In this document: in pieces, positions 27,317-38,125 of the stretch
How positions within the stretch are numbered: the stretch's first letter is position 1
Layout: every line of letters starts with the position of its first letter
Assembly: GCF_003627095.1 (NCBI RefSeq)
Contig: NZ_CP032627.1
Coordinates: forward strand, 2,108,001 to 2,172,000
Source of the DNA: Lactococcus allomyrinae
Lineage (GTDB): Bacteria; Bacillota; Bacilli; Lactobacillales; Streptococcaceae
DNA: 64,000 nt
Reading direction: 5' to 3'
Notes under the pieces: generated by a model
The model's database searches: none
Seen by the model: only the letters and a program-made list of their open reading frames with translations
Told to the model about the DNA's origin: nothing
Program-made: the position numbers and the translations under genes

Positions 27317-27415
27317 TCAGTAATGACAAAATGTTAGAGCATAAAAGATGTTATAAAACTGAGATATTATTGTTTTTTAGAAATAAGAGCTATGATACGC
27401 TGAATTTTTGCTTTT

Positions 27416-27424
27416 TGATATAAT
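27416..27424 (+). promoter_or_regulatory. rexB promoter, extended -10
   Basis: TGATATAAT is an extended -10 box. The -35 region is poor. A start near 27431 would give a leader of about 22 nt to the rexB ATG at 27453. Confidence 0.55.
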
Positions 27425-27452
27425 AGACTTAACGAAAGTTGGGTCTATTTTT

Positions 27453-30400
27453 ATGGAAATTTTATATACTGAGATTACACAAGATTTGACAGCGGGGCTT
27501 TTAAAGCGAGCAGTCAAGGAATTAGAAACTGGTCGTAAAATCTATTACATTGTACCTTCGTCAATGTCATTTGAAAAAGAAAAAGAAATATTAGAGCGAT
27601 TATCTGAAGGTGAGGATGCTGCTGTATTTGATTTGCTTGTTACTCGTTTTAAGCAACTTCCTTATTATTTTGATAAAAAAGAACATGGATTAGATAAGGT
27701 GGAATTGAGTCAAGCTGGACTATCAATGCTTTTTCGACGTGTTATGAGAAGTTTTTCTAAAGAAGAATTGCCACTTTATTTTTCACAGCAAAATTCGACT
27801 GGATTTTTGGAAATGTTAACTAATTTACGCTCAGAATTACTGACAGCTAATCTGGCAGCTGACGATTTGCCAGATAATTCTAAAAATCAAGAATTAAAAA
27901 AAATATTATCAAGATTTGAAGAGGAATTATCGAAAAATTATGCTAATTATTCAGAGTTTGGAGAGTTTACAGAACTTGTAAACAATGGAGAATTTGATAG
28001 TCAATTACGAAACAGTGTAATTATTGTTGATGGTTATACTCGATTTTCCGCAGAAGAAGAGTTGTTTATTGAGTCAGTAGAGCAACGAGTTGCAAATTTC
28101 ATTATAGGAACTTATGCAGAACAAAGGGAAGCTCTCGATTTTTCAGAAACTATCTATGTCAATGCTGTGCAGATGATTGAACGTTTTAGAGAAAAATTTT
28201 CGGCTGATATACAGATACTAAAGAAAAATAATGTAAATAAAGTTTACAGTAAGTTGACAAAGCTAGTTGAGCAAGAAGAACGTTTTGTTATTACTGATCA
28301 GACGATTCAGTTGTCTGAAAATGATGCTCATTCGTTTGCTATTTGGGAAGCTGAAAATCAAAATGTTGAAATTGAGCGTGTTGCAAAAGAAATACGCAAG
28401 AAAATCACCAATGGTGCATTTTTCAAAGAATTTACAGTGTTAGTTGGGGATTTAGCAGCCTATGAAATTGCAATAAAAGAGACATTTGAGCTTTATGATA
28501 TTCCTTTTTTCTATGCTCAGGAGGAAGCCATGAGCCAGCATCCTCTTATTGTATTTTTTGAAAGTTTATATGCAATCAAGAAAAATAATTATCGTACAGA
28601 TGATGTTGTAAATCTTTTAAAAAGTAAAGTTTACACTTGTCTGAACTTTACACAAGATTGTGTTGATCAGTTTGAATATTACGTACAGAAATTTAAAATT
28701 TCAGGTCGTAAAAGATATTCTACAATTTTTGATGAAAAAGAATTTACTCACTTAACTTCAGTTGAAAAATTACGCGAAAAATTGCTAGGGCAATCGTCAC
28801 CTTTACAAGAATTTTTAACGAGTAACTCAGCAAAAACAGGGAAAAAATGGGTTTCAGATTTACAGATTTTTTTGGAAAAAGGAAATGTGATTCATCGGAT
28901 AAATGAACTCTACAATGAATCAGAATATGAAAATGCTCATGAAGTTGCTGATAAGCATGAGCAGGTTTGGAAATCACTTCTGTCAGTACTGACAGAGTTT
29001 TCATCAGTGTTCTCTGAACAAAAAATGAAAGTTTTAGATTTTTTAGATATTCTATTAGCTGGATTGAAAGCAGCAAAATACCGTCAAATCCCCGCAAACG
29101 TTGATGTAGTCAATGTGAAAGATTATGAACTTGTTGAACCGCAAACGAATAAGTATATTTATGCTATTGGTTTAAGTCAAATGAACTTTCCACGAGTTAA
29201 GCAAAATTCAACGCTTCTATCAGATGAGGAAAGGGCAGAGATTAACAGTACAACTGCAGAAAATCAATTTATTGAGCAGCTTAATGTTGTAAACTATCAT
29301 AAAAATATGTTTACAGTATTATCATTAATTAATTCAGCAAAAGAACATTTAGTGCTGTCAATGCCACAAATTATATCCAATGAGCAAGGGGAACTTTCAT
29401 CTATTTTTCAACTATTTATTCAACATTCAGATAAAGCAATTGTGCATCAAATTAGAACTGTAAATCTGGAGGAAACGATAGAGCATATTGGAAATAATCG
29501 TGCTGTGATTGCGATGATGGGCAAAATTGAGCGAGAATTATTAGAAGCAGATGCTGTAAGTAGTGACAAGAAAACTTTTTGGTCAAGTCTTTTTAGGATA
29601 TTAGTTAAGTCTAATCCTAACTTCAAAAAATTACTTTTAAATTTAGATAAAGATATTGATAGTGTAAATCTTGAAACTGATACAGTGGAACAAATTTATT
29701 CTGACAAAATATATGCCTCTGTCAGTAGTTTTGAACGGTTTTATAACTGTGAATATCAATATTTTTTAGAAAATACACTTAGCTTGGAAACTTTTGAAAG
29801 TGTAGATATTAATTCAAAAATTGTAGGTAATTTTTTTCATGAAGTATTTGAGAAACTAATGAATTTACCAGATTTATCAAAAGATAATTTTGATGAGAGG
29901 TTGACAGATGTTTTACATGAAGTTGACAAAGATTATTCACGATATTTTACACAAGGTGCAACAGCACGATTTACCTGGAGTAATCTAGAAGAAATTGTTC
30001 GTCAAACAGCTGTTGTCTTGAAAAATTCTATCAGTACTGACAGAATAAAAACTTTACTGACAGAAAGTAGTTTTGGTTTACCAAAAAGTGAGTTAGGATA
30101 CTTTGATGTTGATGAAATTTCTCTTCGTGGTCGAATTGACCGAATTGATGAATTAGCTACTAAAATTGGTGCAATTGACTATAAGTCTAGTGCCCATCAA
30201 TTCAGTTTACAAGAGGTTTACGATGGATTAAGTTTACAATTTTTGACCTATCTTGATGTTTTGAAGAAAGCTTTTCCAGAACAACAAGCTTGGGGAGCAC
30301 TTTATCTGCAATTTAAAAATCAACCAATTAACTTGTCAGAAATTAATTCTCTGAATGAAATTGCTCAACTTTTGAATCAATCTATGCGTTATGAAGGACT

Positions 30401-30743
30401 GCTTTTAGAAGATGCAATTGATGATATTAAACAAATTGATAGTATTAATATTAAGAAAAATAATGTTTATACAGAAGAAGTTTTTGAGCAACTTCTAAGC
30501 TTAAATGAGCAACATTATCGAGAAGCTGGCAATAGGTTAAGGCAAGGACAAATTGTAATCAATCCAATTATGAAACGTTCAGAAGGAATTGATAAGAGCG
30601 GAAGTGTGCGAGGTTGTAGATATTGCCCTCTAAAATCAATTTGTAGATTTGAAGCAAATATTCATATGAAAGATGCTCGAGAAATTGGACAAAAATCCGC
30701 AGCAGATATTTTAGCAGAAATGAAAGGAGGAGAAAATGACTGA
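27453..30743 (+). CDS. rexB: ATP-dependent nuclease subunit RexB (AddB)
   Basis: The AddB-type subunit of the lactococcal RexAB helicase-nuclease, which processes double-strand breaks and recognises Chi. 1096 residues. The N-terminal half is a degenerate helicase-like region; the C-terminal nuclease domain has AIDYKSS, and four cysteines (YNCEYQY, and CRYCPLKSIC near the end) match the AddB iron-sulfur cluster. The ATG at 27453 (MEILYTEITQD) is preferred to the in-frame upstream codon at 27408, which lies before the likely transcription start. It overlaps rexA by 8 nt. One exact CTGTCAGTACTGACAG copy (28980-28995) encodes LLSVLTE. Confidence 0.95.
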   Translation: MEILYTEITQDLTAGLLKRAVKELETGRKIYYIVPSSMSFEKEKEILERLSEGEDAAVFDLLVTRFKQLPYYFDKKEHGLDKVELSQAGLSMLFRRVMRSFSKEELPLYFSQQNSTGFLEMLTNLRSELLTANLAADDLPDNSKNQELKKILSRFEEELSKNYANYSEFGEFTELVNNGEFDSQLRNSVIIVDGYTRFSAEEELFIESVEQRVANFIIGTYAEQREALDFSETIYVNAVQMIERFREKFSADIQILKKNNVNKVYSKLTKLVEQEERFVITDQTIQLSENDAHSFAIWEAENQNVEIERVAKEIRKKITNGAFFKEFTVLVGDLAAYEIAIKETFELYDIPFFYAQEEAMSQHPLIVFFESLYAIKKNNYRTDDVVNLLKSKVYTCLNFTQDCVDQFEYYVQKFKISGRKRYSTIFDEKEFTHLTSVEKLREKLLGQSSPLQEFLTSNSAKTGKKWVSDLQIFLEKGNVIHRINELYNESEYENAHEVADKHEQVWKSLLSVLTEFSSVFSEQKMKVLDFLDILLAGLKAAKYRQIPANVDVVNVKDYELVEPQTNKYIYAIGLSQMNFPRVKQNSTLLSDEERAEINSTTAENQFIEQLNVVNYHKNMFTVLSLINSAKEHLVLSMPQIISNEQGELSSIFQLFIQHSDKAIVHQIRTVNLEETIEHIGNNRAVIAMMGKIERELLEADAVSSDKKTFWSSLFRILVKSNPNFKKLLLNLDKDIDSVNLETDTVEQIYSDKIYASVSSFERFYNCEYQYFLENTLSLETFESVDINSKIVGNFFHEVFEKLMNLPDLSKDNFDERLTDVLHEVDKDYSRYFTQGATARFTWSNLEEIVRQTAVVLKNSISTDRIKTLLTESSFGLPKSELGYFDVDEISLRGRIDRIDELATKIGAIDYKSSAHQFSLQEVYDGLSLQFLTYLDVLKKAFPEQQAWGALYLQFKNQPINLSEINSLNEIAQLLNQSMRYEGLLLEDAIDDIKQIDSINIKKNNVYTEEVFEQLLSLNEQHYREAGNRLRQGQIVINPIMKRSEGIDKSGSVRGCRYCPLKSICRFEANIHMKDAREIGQKSAADILAEMKGGEND
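28980..28995. repeat. Exact CTGTCAGTACTGACAG inside rexB
   Basis: A perfect 16-bp palindrome within the coding sequence, read in frame as LSVLTE. Other exact copies are at 9765-9780 and 54034-54049, and a near copy at 44658-44674. Confidence 0.95.
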
Positions 30744-33700
30744 AATTAAGTTAACACCAGAACAAAAGGAAGCAATTTTTAGTTCAGGGAAAAATATCCT
30801 TGTTTCTGCAAGTGCAGGATCAGGGAAAACCTTTGTTATGGCACAGCGAATTGTTGAGAAAATTAAACAAGGTATAGAAATTAATCGATTATTTATTTCT
30901 ACATTTACAAAAAAAGCTGCTGCAGAACTAAAAACAAGATTAGAAAAAGATATCAAAAAAGCAAGACAAAATACAGATAAGAATGATGAAAGAAGGAAGT
31001 TGACACTTGCTTTACAGAATTTGTCAACTGCTGATATTGGAACAATGGACAGCTTTACACAAAAATTGGTTAAAAATTACTTTAATCGAATTGATGTAGA
31101 CCCTCATTTTCGAATTTTAGCAGATCAAACAGAAAGTGACCTGCTTAAACAGGATGTATTTGAAGAATTAGTTGAGTATTATCTTACACCAGCAAATGAA
31201 CAGGAAGTTTCTGCTATCATCTCAAAAGAAGATTTTGAGAAAATGGTAAAGAATTTTTCAAAAGATAGAAATATTAGCGGTTTTCAAGAAGTAGTTTACA
31301 ATGTTTACAGATTTGCATCTGCTACAGAACATCCAATAAAGTGGTTAGAAAATCAGTTTTTAAAGGGTTTTGAGTGTTATCAATCATTAACAGATTTATC
31401 AGAAGATTTTACAGATGATATCAATAAAAGTTTACAGTCATTTTTTGAGTTATTAGAAACTTCCTTAGAAAATGGAGTCATTGCTAAAAAGGGTGTTGGT
31501 CGGGATAAAGCAATGATTATTTTGGATAATAAAGAAGAACTTGTCAACTTGCTTGGTAAGAAAGACTACCAACATTTTTCAGAGTTATTTTTATCATTGG
31601 ATACTGATATTCGAGTGGGTTCATCAAAAGATGAAGTGATTTCTGAACTAAAGAAAAATTTTTCTGCACTCAAACAAGAGCTTATTGGCTCTAATAGCAA
31701 GCCAGGAATTGCGCGGGATTTTGTGAATCAGACAAAGCATAGTCAGTTAATTGAAAAATATCAGAGTGAAGCCTTTGAAGTAGCAAAGAATTTACAAAAA
31801 TTTGTGATTAATTTTTATCAACATTATTTGACGAGAAAACGTCAAGAAAATGCTTTTGAGTATTCTGATATTGCTCATTTTGCAATAGAAATTTTAGAAG
31901 AAAATCCGGATATTCGTGAGAACCTAAGAAAATATTATGATGAAATCATGATTGATGAGTATCAAGACACAAGTCATACGCAAGAAAGAATGTTGGAATT
32001 GCTTTCAAATGGACATAATTTGTTTATGGTTGGTGATATTAAACAATCAATTTACGGATTTCGTTTAGCAGATCCTGGACTTTTTCTTGAAAAATATAAG
32101 TCCTATGGTCAATCAGAAAATTCAAATCAATTGATTCGTTTAAAAGAAAATTTTCGTTCTAGAGGAGAGGTCCTAAATTTCACAAACCAAATTTTTAAAC
32201 ATTTGATGGATGAAACTTTAGGTGAGATGACTTACGGGTTAGAAGAACAGCTCGTTCAAGGAAATATCAGTGATTATCCTGAGAAAATGGAAGAGGCTTT
32301 TTATCCAGAATTACTGCTTTATAAAGAAAGTTCATTAGAAACAAATCTAGAATCTGGAGATACGGATATTACGATTTCAGATGGTGAGATTCAGAGTGCT
32401 GCAAAACAGATTCAAAAATTAATTTCATCTGGAATAGAGCCAAAAGACATTGCAATTTTAGTACGCTCAAAATCGAATAATAATAAAATAGAAGATATTC
32501 TGAGCAGTTATGATATTCCAGTTGTTTTGGATGAAGGACGTGTTGATTTTTTGAAATCAATGGAAGTGCTTGTTATGCTTGATGTTTTGAGGGCAATTGA
32601 CAATCCACTTTATGATATTTCTCTCGTTGCCCTTCTGCGCTCTCCATTATTCAGCTTTAATGAGGATGAATTAACTCGAATCAGTTTACAAGGTGGAAAA
32701 GAAGTTAGATTTTGGGAGAAAATTAAAATATGTCTTGATAAAATAGGCCCTAAACCTGATTTAATTTCGTTGGTATTAGCTAAAAAGTTATTAGATTTTA
32801 CGAAAAAGTTTACAGAATGGCGTAAACTTGTCAATCAAATTTCTATTCATGAATTACTTTGGAAAATTTACACAGAAACCTATTATTTTGATTATGTTGG
32901 TGCACTAAAGAATGGTGAAATGCGTCAGGCTAATTTACAAGCTCTAGCTATTCGTGCAGAATCTTATGAATCCTCTGGATATAAAGGCCTGTTTAAATTT
33001 ATCCAAATGATTAATAAATTTATGGAGCAAAATAATGATTTGGCTTCTGTAAACATCAAACTTCCGCAAAATGCGGTTCGGGTGATGACTTTTCATAAAT
33101 CAAAAGGTTTGGAATTTGATTATGTTTTCTTGATGAATTTGCAGTCCAGATTTAATGATAGAGATTTAAGAGAAAATATCATCTTAACACGAGAAAACGG
33201 GCTTGGAATGAAGTATGTTGCAGACCTCAAAAAAGAACCTGAAGTCATTACAGAATTCCCTTATGCTCTTGTTAAAATGGAAACACTACCTTATCGTGTC
33301 AATAAAGAATTAAAGCAAAAGACAATGCTCTCAGAAGAGATGCGTGTTCTTTATGTTGCATTTACACGTGCTAAAAAGAAACTTTATATGGTAGGGAAAA
33401 TTAAAGAAACGGATAAAAAGACAACATTTGATGATTATGAAGCGGCTGTACTAGAACATAGTGTACTTTCTGATAAGTATAGAAAGTCTAACAGAGGTTT
33501 TCAACATTGGATTTTAGGATTACAAGCAGCAGTAAATCTTCCAATGAAAATGAATATTTATACAAAAGAAGATTTTCAAGAACAAAAAACTAAATTTGCG
33601 AGTCAGCCTAATTTCAAAAAATTAGTAGAAGAATCACTGAAATTTGATGACATTATGACTTACTCAGAAGAGTTGGCAGTTGCTCAGAAGATTATGAACT

Positions 33701-34362
33701 ATGAGTATCCAAACATAGCAGCAACTCAACTTGCAAGTATTCAAACGCCAAGTCAAGTGAAAAAAAGAAGTTATGAAAAACAACTTGAAGTAGGAACTGT
33801 GAAACCTGTTAGTGAATTTGTGCGAGCAAAAATACTTGATTTTTCCGATTTTGGTCAAAAGAAAATTACAGCTGCTCAAATTGGTTCGGCTATTCATAGT
33901 TTCATGCAATATATTGACTTTGCTCATCCAGATTTGTTTAGTTTGCAGGCAACTTTAGATGAAATGGGATTTGACGAATCAATTAAAGATAAGGTGGATA
34001 TTTCGAAAATTTTAACGCTTTTTGATACAGAGCTTGGTCAACTTTTAATTAAACACGTTGACAGTACTGTAAAAGAAGCTCCATTTTCAATGCTAAGAAC
34101 AGATGAATTTGCAAAAGAACAATATATTGTTCGAGGAATTTGTGATGGTTTTATAAAATTGGAAAATAAAGTAATACTATTTGATTATAAGACAGATTAC
34201 TTTACACAGTTGACAGAAATTTCTAAAATAAAAAATCGTTATATTGAACAAATGGAGTTATATACAGAAGCATTGACAAAGGCCTATGGTGTCAATCAGA
34301 TTGACAAGTATTTAATTCTTCTTGGTGGTCCTGATAAAGTTTACGTTGAACAATTGGATTAA
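30736..34362 (+). CDS. rexA: ATP-dependent helicase/nuclease subunit RexA (AddA)
   Basis: The AddA-type UvrD-like helicase and nuclease of RexAB, 1208 residues. Walker A ASAGSGKTF near residue 25, FISTFTKKAA motif Ia, MIDEYQDTS motif II, VGDIKQSIYGFR motif III, and VMTFHKSKGLEFD and EEMRVLYVAFTRAK as later helicase motifs. The C-terminal nuclease has LFDYKTDYF. AAAGGAGGAG precedes the ATG, overlapping the end of rexB; the two genes are translationally coupled. Confidence 0.97.
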   Translation: MTEIKLTPEQKEAIFSSGKNILVSASAGSGKTFVMAQRIVEKIKQGIEINRLFISTFTKKAAAELKTRLEKDIKKARQNTDKNDERRKLTLALQNLSTADIGTMDSFTQKLVKNYFNRIDVDPHFRILADQTESDLLKQDVFEELVEYYLTPANEQEVSAIISKEDFEKMVKNFSKDRNISGFQEVVYNVYRFASATEHPIKWLENQFLKGFECYQSLTDLSEDFTDDINKSLQSFFELLETSLENGVIAKKGVGRDKAMIILDNKEELVNLLGKKDYQHFSELFLSLDTDIRVGSSKDEVISELKKNFSALKQELIGSNSKPGIARDFVNQTKHSQLIEKYQSEAFEVAKNLQKFVINFYQHYLTRKRQENAFEYSDIAHFAIEILEENPDIRENLRKYYDEIMIDEYQDTSHTQERMLELLSNGHNLFMVGDIKQSIYGFRLADPGLFLEKYKSYGQSENSNQLIRLKENFRSRGEVLNFTNQIFKHLMDETLGEMTYGLEEQLVQGNISDYPEKMEEAFYPELLLYKESSLETNLESGDTDITISDGEIQSAAKQIQKLISSGIEPKDIAILVRSKSNNNKIEDILSSYDIPVVLDEGRVDFLKSMEVLVMLDVLRAIDNPLYDISLVALLRSPLFSFNEDELTRISLQGGKEVRFWEKIKICLDKIGPKPDLISLVLAKKLLDFTKKFTEWRKLVNQISIHELLWKIYTETYYFDYVGALKNGEMRQANLQALAIRAESYESSGYKGLFKFIQMINKFMEQNNDLASVNIKLPQNAVRVMTFHKSKGLEFDYVFLMNLQSRFNDRDLRENIILTRENGLGMKYVADLKKEPEVITEFPYALVKMETLPYRVNKELKQKTMLSEEMRVLYVAFTRAKKKLYMVGKIKETDKKTTFDDYEAAVLEHSVLSDKYRKSNRGFQHWILGLQAAVNLPMKMNIYTKEDFQEQKTKFASQPNFKKLVEESLKFDDIMTYSEELAVAQKIMNYEYPNIAATQLASIQTPSQVKKRSYEKQLEVGTVKPVSEFVRAKILDFSDFGQKKITAAQIGSAIHSFMQYIDFAHPDLFSLQATLDEMGFDESIKDKVDISKILTLFDTELGQLLIKHVDSTVKEAPFSMLRTDEFAKEQYIVRGICDGFIKLENKVILFDYKTDYFTQLTEISKIKNRYIEQMELYTEALTKAYGVNQIDKYLILLGGPDKVYVEQLD

Positions 34363-34383
34363 AAGTAATGAAAGGAATGTGGA

Positions 34384-34587
34384 ATGTTAGATTATGAATT
34401 AGGTTCGATCGTTGAGATGAAAAAACCTCATGCTTGTACAATAAAAGCAACAGGAAAGAAAGCTAACCGTTGGGAAATTACTCGTCTTGGTGCTGATATC
34501 AAAATTCGATGCACAAATTGTGGACATGAAGTGATGATGGGAAGATTTGATTTCAATAGAAAATTGCAAAAAGTATTAGAAAAATAG
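34384..34587 (+). CDS. DUF951 family protein
   Basis: A 67-residue protein with a CxxC (IRCTNCGHEVMM) resembling half of a zinc finger, and basic ends. The family is commonly encoded next to ychF in Firmicutes, as here (590 nt upstream, with one small gene between). Function unknown; a nucleic-acid-binding role is plausible. GGAATGTGG precedes the ATG. Confidence 0.85.
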   Translation: MLDYELGSIVEMKKPHACTIKATGKKANRWEITRLGADIKIRCTNCGHEVMMGRFDFNRKLQKVLEK

Positions 34588-34675
34588 AAATGCAACCAAG
34601 AGTTGCACAGATTCTACTGAGGGTTTCTTGTAGGCAATCATAAGTTTTGAGATAATACCTATGGAGGTAGAAGCG

Positions 34676-35086
34676 ATGAAAAATACAGAATTTGAGCGTT
34701 TATATTGTCTTAGAAAGAAGAGTGGTAAAAGTCAGGAAGAAATTGCTGACCAGTTGGGAATTAGCCGACAAGCACTCTCAAAATGGGAAAATGGTGAGAG
34801 TTTTCCAACAACTGAAAATTTGATTGCTCTAGCAAAGATTTATAATGTAAGTGTAGATGAATTGGTTGGCAATACCGTCGATAAAATTGTGCCAGATTTA
34901 CCACAAGAAGTGAAAAAGAAGAAAATTACGAGTTTGGTTTATATGATTGCAGGACCATTTGCGACGATATTTTTCTTTCTCACTTTAGCTCTTTTTCCAA
35001 AATTTTCAATTCCGTGGATTTGGTTTTTATTTGTTCCAATAGCGGGTGGTATTGCGAGATTTTATGATAAAAAAAATAAATTGTAA
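34676..35086 (+). CDS. XRE-family regulator with C-terminal membrane segments
   Basis: A 136-residue protein. An N-terminal helix-turn-helix (KSGKSQEEIADQLGISRQ, SKWENGE) is followed by a short linker and two hydrophobic segments (about 80-105 and 108-128). Such membrane-anchored XRE proteins are common in Lactobacillales and have no settled function. The start at 34676 (MKNTEFERL) is chosen because GGAGG lies 8 nt upstream. It is inserted between the DUF951 gene and ychF. Confidence 0.8.
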   Translation: MKNTEFERLYCLRKKSGKSQEEIADQLGISRQALSKWENGESFPTTENLIALAKIYNVSVDELVGNTVDKIVPDLPQEVKKKKITSLVYMIAGPFATIFFFLTLALFPKFSIPWIWFLFVPIAGGIARFYDKKNKL

Positions 35087-35176
35087 AAATGGATTTAATT
35101 TAAAGTGAATTTTGTCTTTTTCTCTGATTTACGATATAATTTATAGGAATATAAATTTGACGGAGAAAATATAAAT

Positions 35177-36292
35177 ATGGCTTTAACAGCAGGTATTGTT
35201 GGTTTGCCCAATGTTGGTAAATCAACCCTTTTTAATGCAATCACAAAAGCTGGAGCGGAAGCAGCAAATTATCCTTTCGCAACAATTGACCCTAATGTCG
35301 GGATGGTTGAGGTGCCAGATGAACGTCTGAATAAGTTGACAGAGTTAATCAAACCTAAAAAGACAGTACCTACAACTTTTGAATTTACCGATATTGCTGG
35401 GATTGTCAAGGGTGCCTCACGTGGTGAAGGTCTGGGAAATAAGTTTCTTGCTAACATCCGTGAAGTTGATTCGATTGTCCATGTGGTTCGTGCTTTTGAT
35501 GATGAAAATGTGATGCGTGAAAATAATCGTGAGGGAGCGTTTATTGACCCTATGGCTGACATCGAGACTATCAATTTGGAGTTAATATTAGCGGACTTAG
35601 AATCAGTCAATAAACGCTATACGAGAGTTGAAAAAGTAGCTCGTACTGCTAAAGATAAGGATGCTGTTGCTGAATTTAATGTACTTAAAAAGATTAAACC
35701 TGTCCTTGAAGATGGTAAGTCTGCTCGTACGATTACATTTGATGATGATGAGTTAAAAGTAGTCAAAGGTTTATTTTTATTGACAACAAAGCCTGTACTT
35801 TATGTGGCAAATGTGTCTGAAGATGAAGTAGGAATGCCTGATAATATTGAGTATGTCAAACAAATCCGCGAGTTTGCGGCGACTGAAAATGCTGAAGTTG
35901 CGGTAATTTCTGCTCGTGTTGAAGAAGAAATTTCTGAACTTGAAGAAGAGGAAAAAGCAGAATTTTTAGAAGCTATTGGACTTTCTGAGTCAGGAGTTGA
36001 CCTGTTGACTCGTGCGGCTTATCACTTACTTGGTCTTGCGACGTATTTCACAGCTGGTGAAAAAGAAGTACGGGCTTGGACTTTTAAACGTGGAATGAAA
36101 GCACCACAAATGGCTGGTATCATTCACTCTGATTTTGAAAAAGGGTTTATCCGCGCGGTGACGATGTCGTATGATGATTTAATTAAATATGGTTCTGAAA
36201 AGGCTGTGCGTGAGGCAGGACGACTGCGCGAAGAGGGTAAAGATTATGTTGGGCAAGATGGAGATATCATGGAATTCCGCTTCAATGTATGA
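35177..36292 (+). CDS. ychF: Redox/ribosome-associated GTPase-like ATPase YchF
   Basis: A universally conserved OBG-family P-loop protein, 371 residues, that binds ATP and associates with ribosomes. [11 protein letters not shown] (motif G1) near residue 9, then [22 protein letters not shown], and a C-terminal TGS domain ([21 protein letters not shown]). TATAAT upstream near 35133 and CGGAG before the ATG. It ends at the hairpin at 36329-36354. Confidence 0.97.
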   Translation: MALTAGIVGLPNVGKSTLFNAITKAGAEAANYPFATIDPNVGMVEVPDERLNKLTELIKPKKTVPTTFEFTDIAGIVKGASRGEGLGNKFLANIREVDSIVHVVRAFDDENVMRENNREGAFIDPMADIETINLELILADLESVNKRYTRVEKVARTAKDKDAVAEFNVLKKIKPVLEDGKSARTITFDDDELKVVKGLFLLTTKPVLYVANVSEDEVGMPDNIEYVKQIREFAATENAEVAVISARVEEEISELEEEEKAEFLEAIGLSESGVDLLTRAAYHLLGLATYFTAGEKEVRAWTFKRGMKAPQMAGIIHSDFEKGFIRAVTMSYDDLIKYGSEKAVREAGRLREEGKDYVGQDGDIMEFRFNV

Positions 36293-36328
36293 TGCTTGAT
36301 GTGATGTAAAAGTGAATATTGACAAAGT

Positions 36329-36354
36329 GCTGATTTGTAAGAATCAGCCTTTTG
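36329..36354 (+). terminator. ychF terminator
   Basis: GCTGATT and AATCAGC pair around TGTAAG, followed by CTTTTGGTATTTTT. Confidence 0.65.
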
Positions 36355-36400
36355 GTATTTTTGTCCAAAATAGTTACTGACAAATCTGTCAGTAGAGGTA

Positions 36401-36919
36401 ATGATGAAAATTTATATTGTTGGAACTGTTGGTTCAGGAAAGTCAACACTATCTAATCGTCTTTCTGAATTACTTGAAATTCCTGTTTATCATCTCGATG
36501 ATATAGTTCATGTGAAAAATGAAAAATCAACTCTAGGAAATACAAAACGTACTGACAGAGATATTGACCGTATTTTTAAGGATATTTTGAGTCAGGAAAA
36601 TTTTATCATTGAAGATACTTTGCGTATTAGATTTACGGATGCTTTACACCAAGTTGACAAGGTTGTATTTCTTGATTTACCTTTAAATGTGCTGAAATAC
36701 AGAGTATTGAAAAGGTTTGTGAAACAAAAACTAGGAATTGAGAAAAGTTCTTATAAGCCAAGTTTACAGTTTTTGCGCCAAATGTTGATTTGGCTGAGAG
36801 ACTCACCACGTGGAAAAGTTGAAGGACTGTCAAATGTCTTGGTGTTAAAAAATAGTAAAGAAATCCGATGTTTTATACAAGAGGTAGAAAATGAAAAATT
36901 TTTGGGAAAATATCTATAA
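36401..36919 (+). CDS. P-loop kinase-like protein (DNA topology modulation/FlaR-like)
   Basis: A 171-172-residue NTPase with Walker A GTVGSGKST at the N-terminus and YHLDDIVH, IIEDTLR and VVFLDLPLNVLKYRVLKR segments, typical of small adenylate-kinase-like proteins annotated as topology modulation proteins. Real substrate unknown. GAGGT precedes two ATG codons (36401, 36404). A paired repeat (ACTGACA...TGTCAGT, 36375-36394) ends right at the ribosome-binding site. It overlaps the next gene by 29 nt. Confidence 0.75.
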   Translation: MMKIYIVGTVGSGKSTLSNRLSELLEIPVYHLDDIVHVKNEKSTLGNTKRTDRDIDRIFKDILSQENFIIEDTLRIRFTDALHQVDKVVFLDLPLNVLKYRVLKRFVKQKLGIEKSSYKPSLQFLRQMLIWLRDSPRGKVEGLSNVLVLKNSKEIRCFIQEVENEKFLGKYL

Positions 36920-37511
36920 TCATGAAAAAAATGCTGAATATGATGGCTGGTTAGATTCATTTTTACCAGATTTATCTAAGGGGAAAGTGCTTGATTTGGG
37001 TTGTGGAAATGGTGCTGTGTCAAATTTTTTAATGCGACAGAGTGTTGATGTTTTAGCTTGTGATTTTTCAGAAGAGGCTTTAAAGAATTGCACACTCCTT
37101 AACCCAAAAATCAAAACGCAGAAAGTTGACTTACGGGAGGGTCTATCTTTTACTGACAAGTCTTTCAGTAGTGTCATTGCGGAGCTTTCTCTGCATTATT
37201 TTTCGTCAGCACTGACAGAACAAATTTTACGAGAGATTTGGCGGATTTTGGATGATGAGGGACTGTTGTTTGTTCGCGTGAATTCGACGAAAGATGTTCA
37301 TTTTGGTGCAGGGCAAGGTGAGGAAATTGAACAAAATTTTTATTCTAAAAACGGAAATACTAAGCGTTTTTTTGATGAAGAGATGATTCAACATTTTTTC
37401 TTGACAGAAAACTGGGAAAAAGTTTTTGTAAGCGAACAAACGAAAATACGCTATGAAAATGAAAAAACATTTTGGGAAATTGTTTTAAGAAAGCGAGATG
37501 ATAAAAAATGA
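36891..37511 (+). CDS. Class I SAM-dependent methyltransferase
   Basis: A 206-residue methyltransferase with motif [14 protein letters not shown], an acidic loop LACDFS, and a UbiE-like [15 protein letters not shown] strand. Substrate not known. It overlaps the kinase-like gene by 29 nt and pth by 4 nt, so the three probably form one unit. The iterated repeat appears at 37150 and 37205 (SSALTEQ). Confidence 0.8.
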   Translation: MKNFWENIYNHEKNAEYDGWLDSFLPDLSKGKVLDLGCGNGAVSNFLMRQSVDVLACDFSEEALKNCTLLNPKIKTQKVDLREGLSFTDKSFSSVIAELSLHYFSSALTEQILREIWRILDDEGLLFVRVNSTKDVHFGAGQGEEIEQNFYSKNGNTKRFFDEEMIQHFFLTENWEKVFVSEQTKIRYENEKTFWEIVLRKRDDKK

Positions 37512-38074
37512 CAAAAATGGTTGTAGGGCTTGGAAATCCAGGGAGTAAATATGAAAAAACTAAGCATAATATGGGGTTTATGGCACTGGATTTGTTGGCA
37601 AAAGAGCTAGGGGTGACATTTAGTGAGGAAAAACCTTTTATGTCTTTGGTTGGCTCAACTTTTGTCAACGGTGAGAAAGTGTTTCTCGTGAAACCATTGA
37701 CTTTTATGAATGAATCTGGACGTGCTGTTGCACCACTTTTAAAATATTATAATCTTGATTCAGATGAGTTGGTCATTATGCATGATGATATGGACTCACC
37801 TGTAGGACGAGTGCGTTTGCGTCAGAAAGGATCATCTGGTGGGCAAAATGGAATTAAGTCTATACTGACACACGTAGGAACTCAGGAGTTTAACCGTGTA
37901 AAAATAGGAATTGGGCGTCCCAAAAATGGTATGACTGTTGTCAATCATGTTTTATCCAAGTTTGATGAAGAAGACGCTGGAGCAGCACAAGATGGCATTT
38001 TTAGAGCGGTTGATGCAGTGAATTTCTACCTTGAAAATGGTGATTTTCAAAAAACGATGAACAAATTTAACTGA
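37508..38074 (+). CDS. pth: Peptidyl-tRNA hydrolase
   Basis: Pth releases peptides from peptidyl-tRNA dropped by ribosomes. 188 residues, usual length, with [20 protein letters not shown] (catalytic His in the KHNMG segment), [10 protein letters not shown], and MHDDMD with its aspartate. The ATG overlaps the preceding stop by 4 nt. It is upstream of mfd, as in streptococci. Confidence 0.97.
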   Translation: MTKMVVGLGNPGSKYEKTKHNMGFMALDLLAKELGVTFSEEKPFMSLVGSTFVNGEKVFLVKPLTFMNESGRAVAPLLKYYNLDSDELVIMHDDMDSPVGRVRLRQKGSSGGQNGIKSILTHVGTQEFNRVKIGIGRPKNGMTVVNHVLSKFDEEDAGAAQDGIFRAVDAVNFYLENGDFQKTMNKFN

Positions 38075-38125
38075 CAGAAAGTTGTCAGTGAATATTTACA
38101 GTAAGTTTACACGAAGAGAGAATAA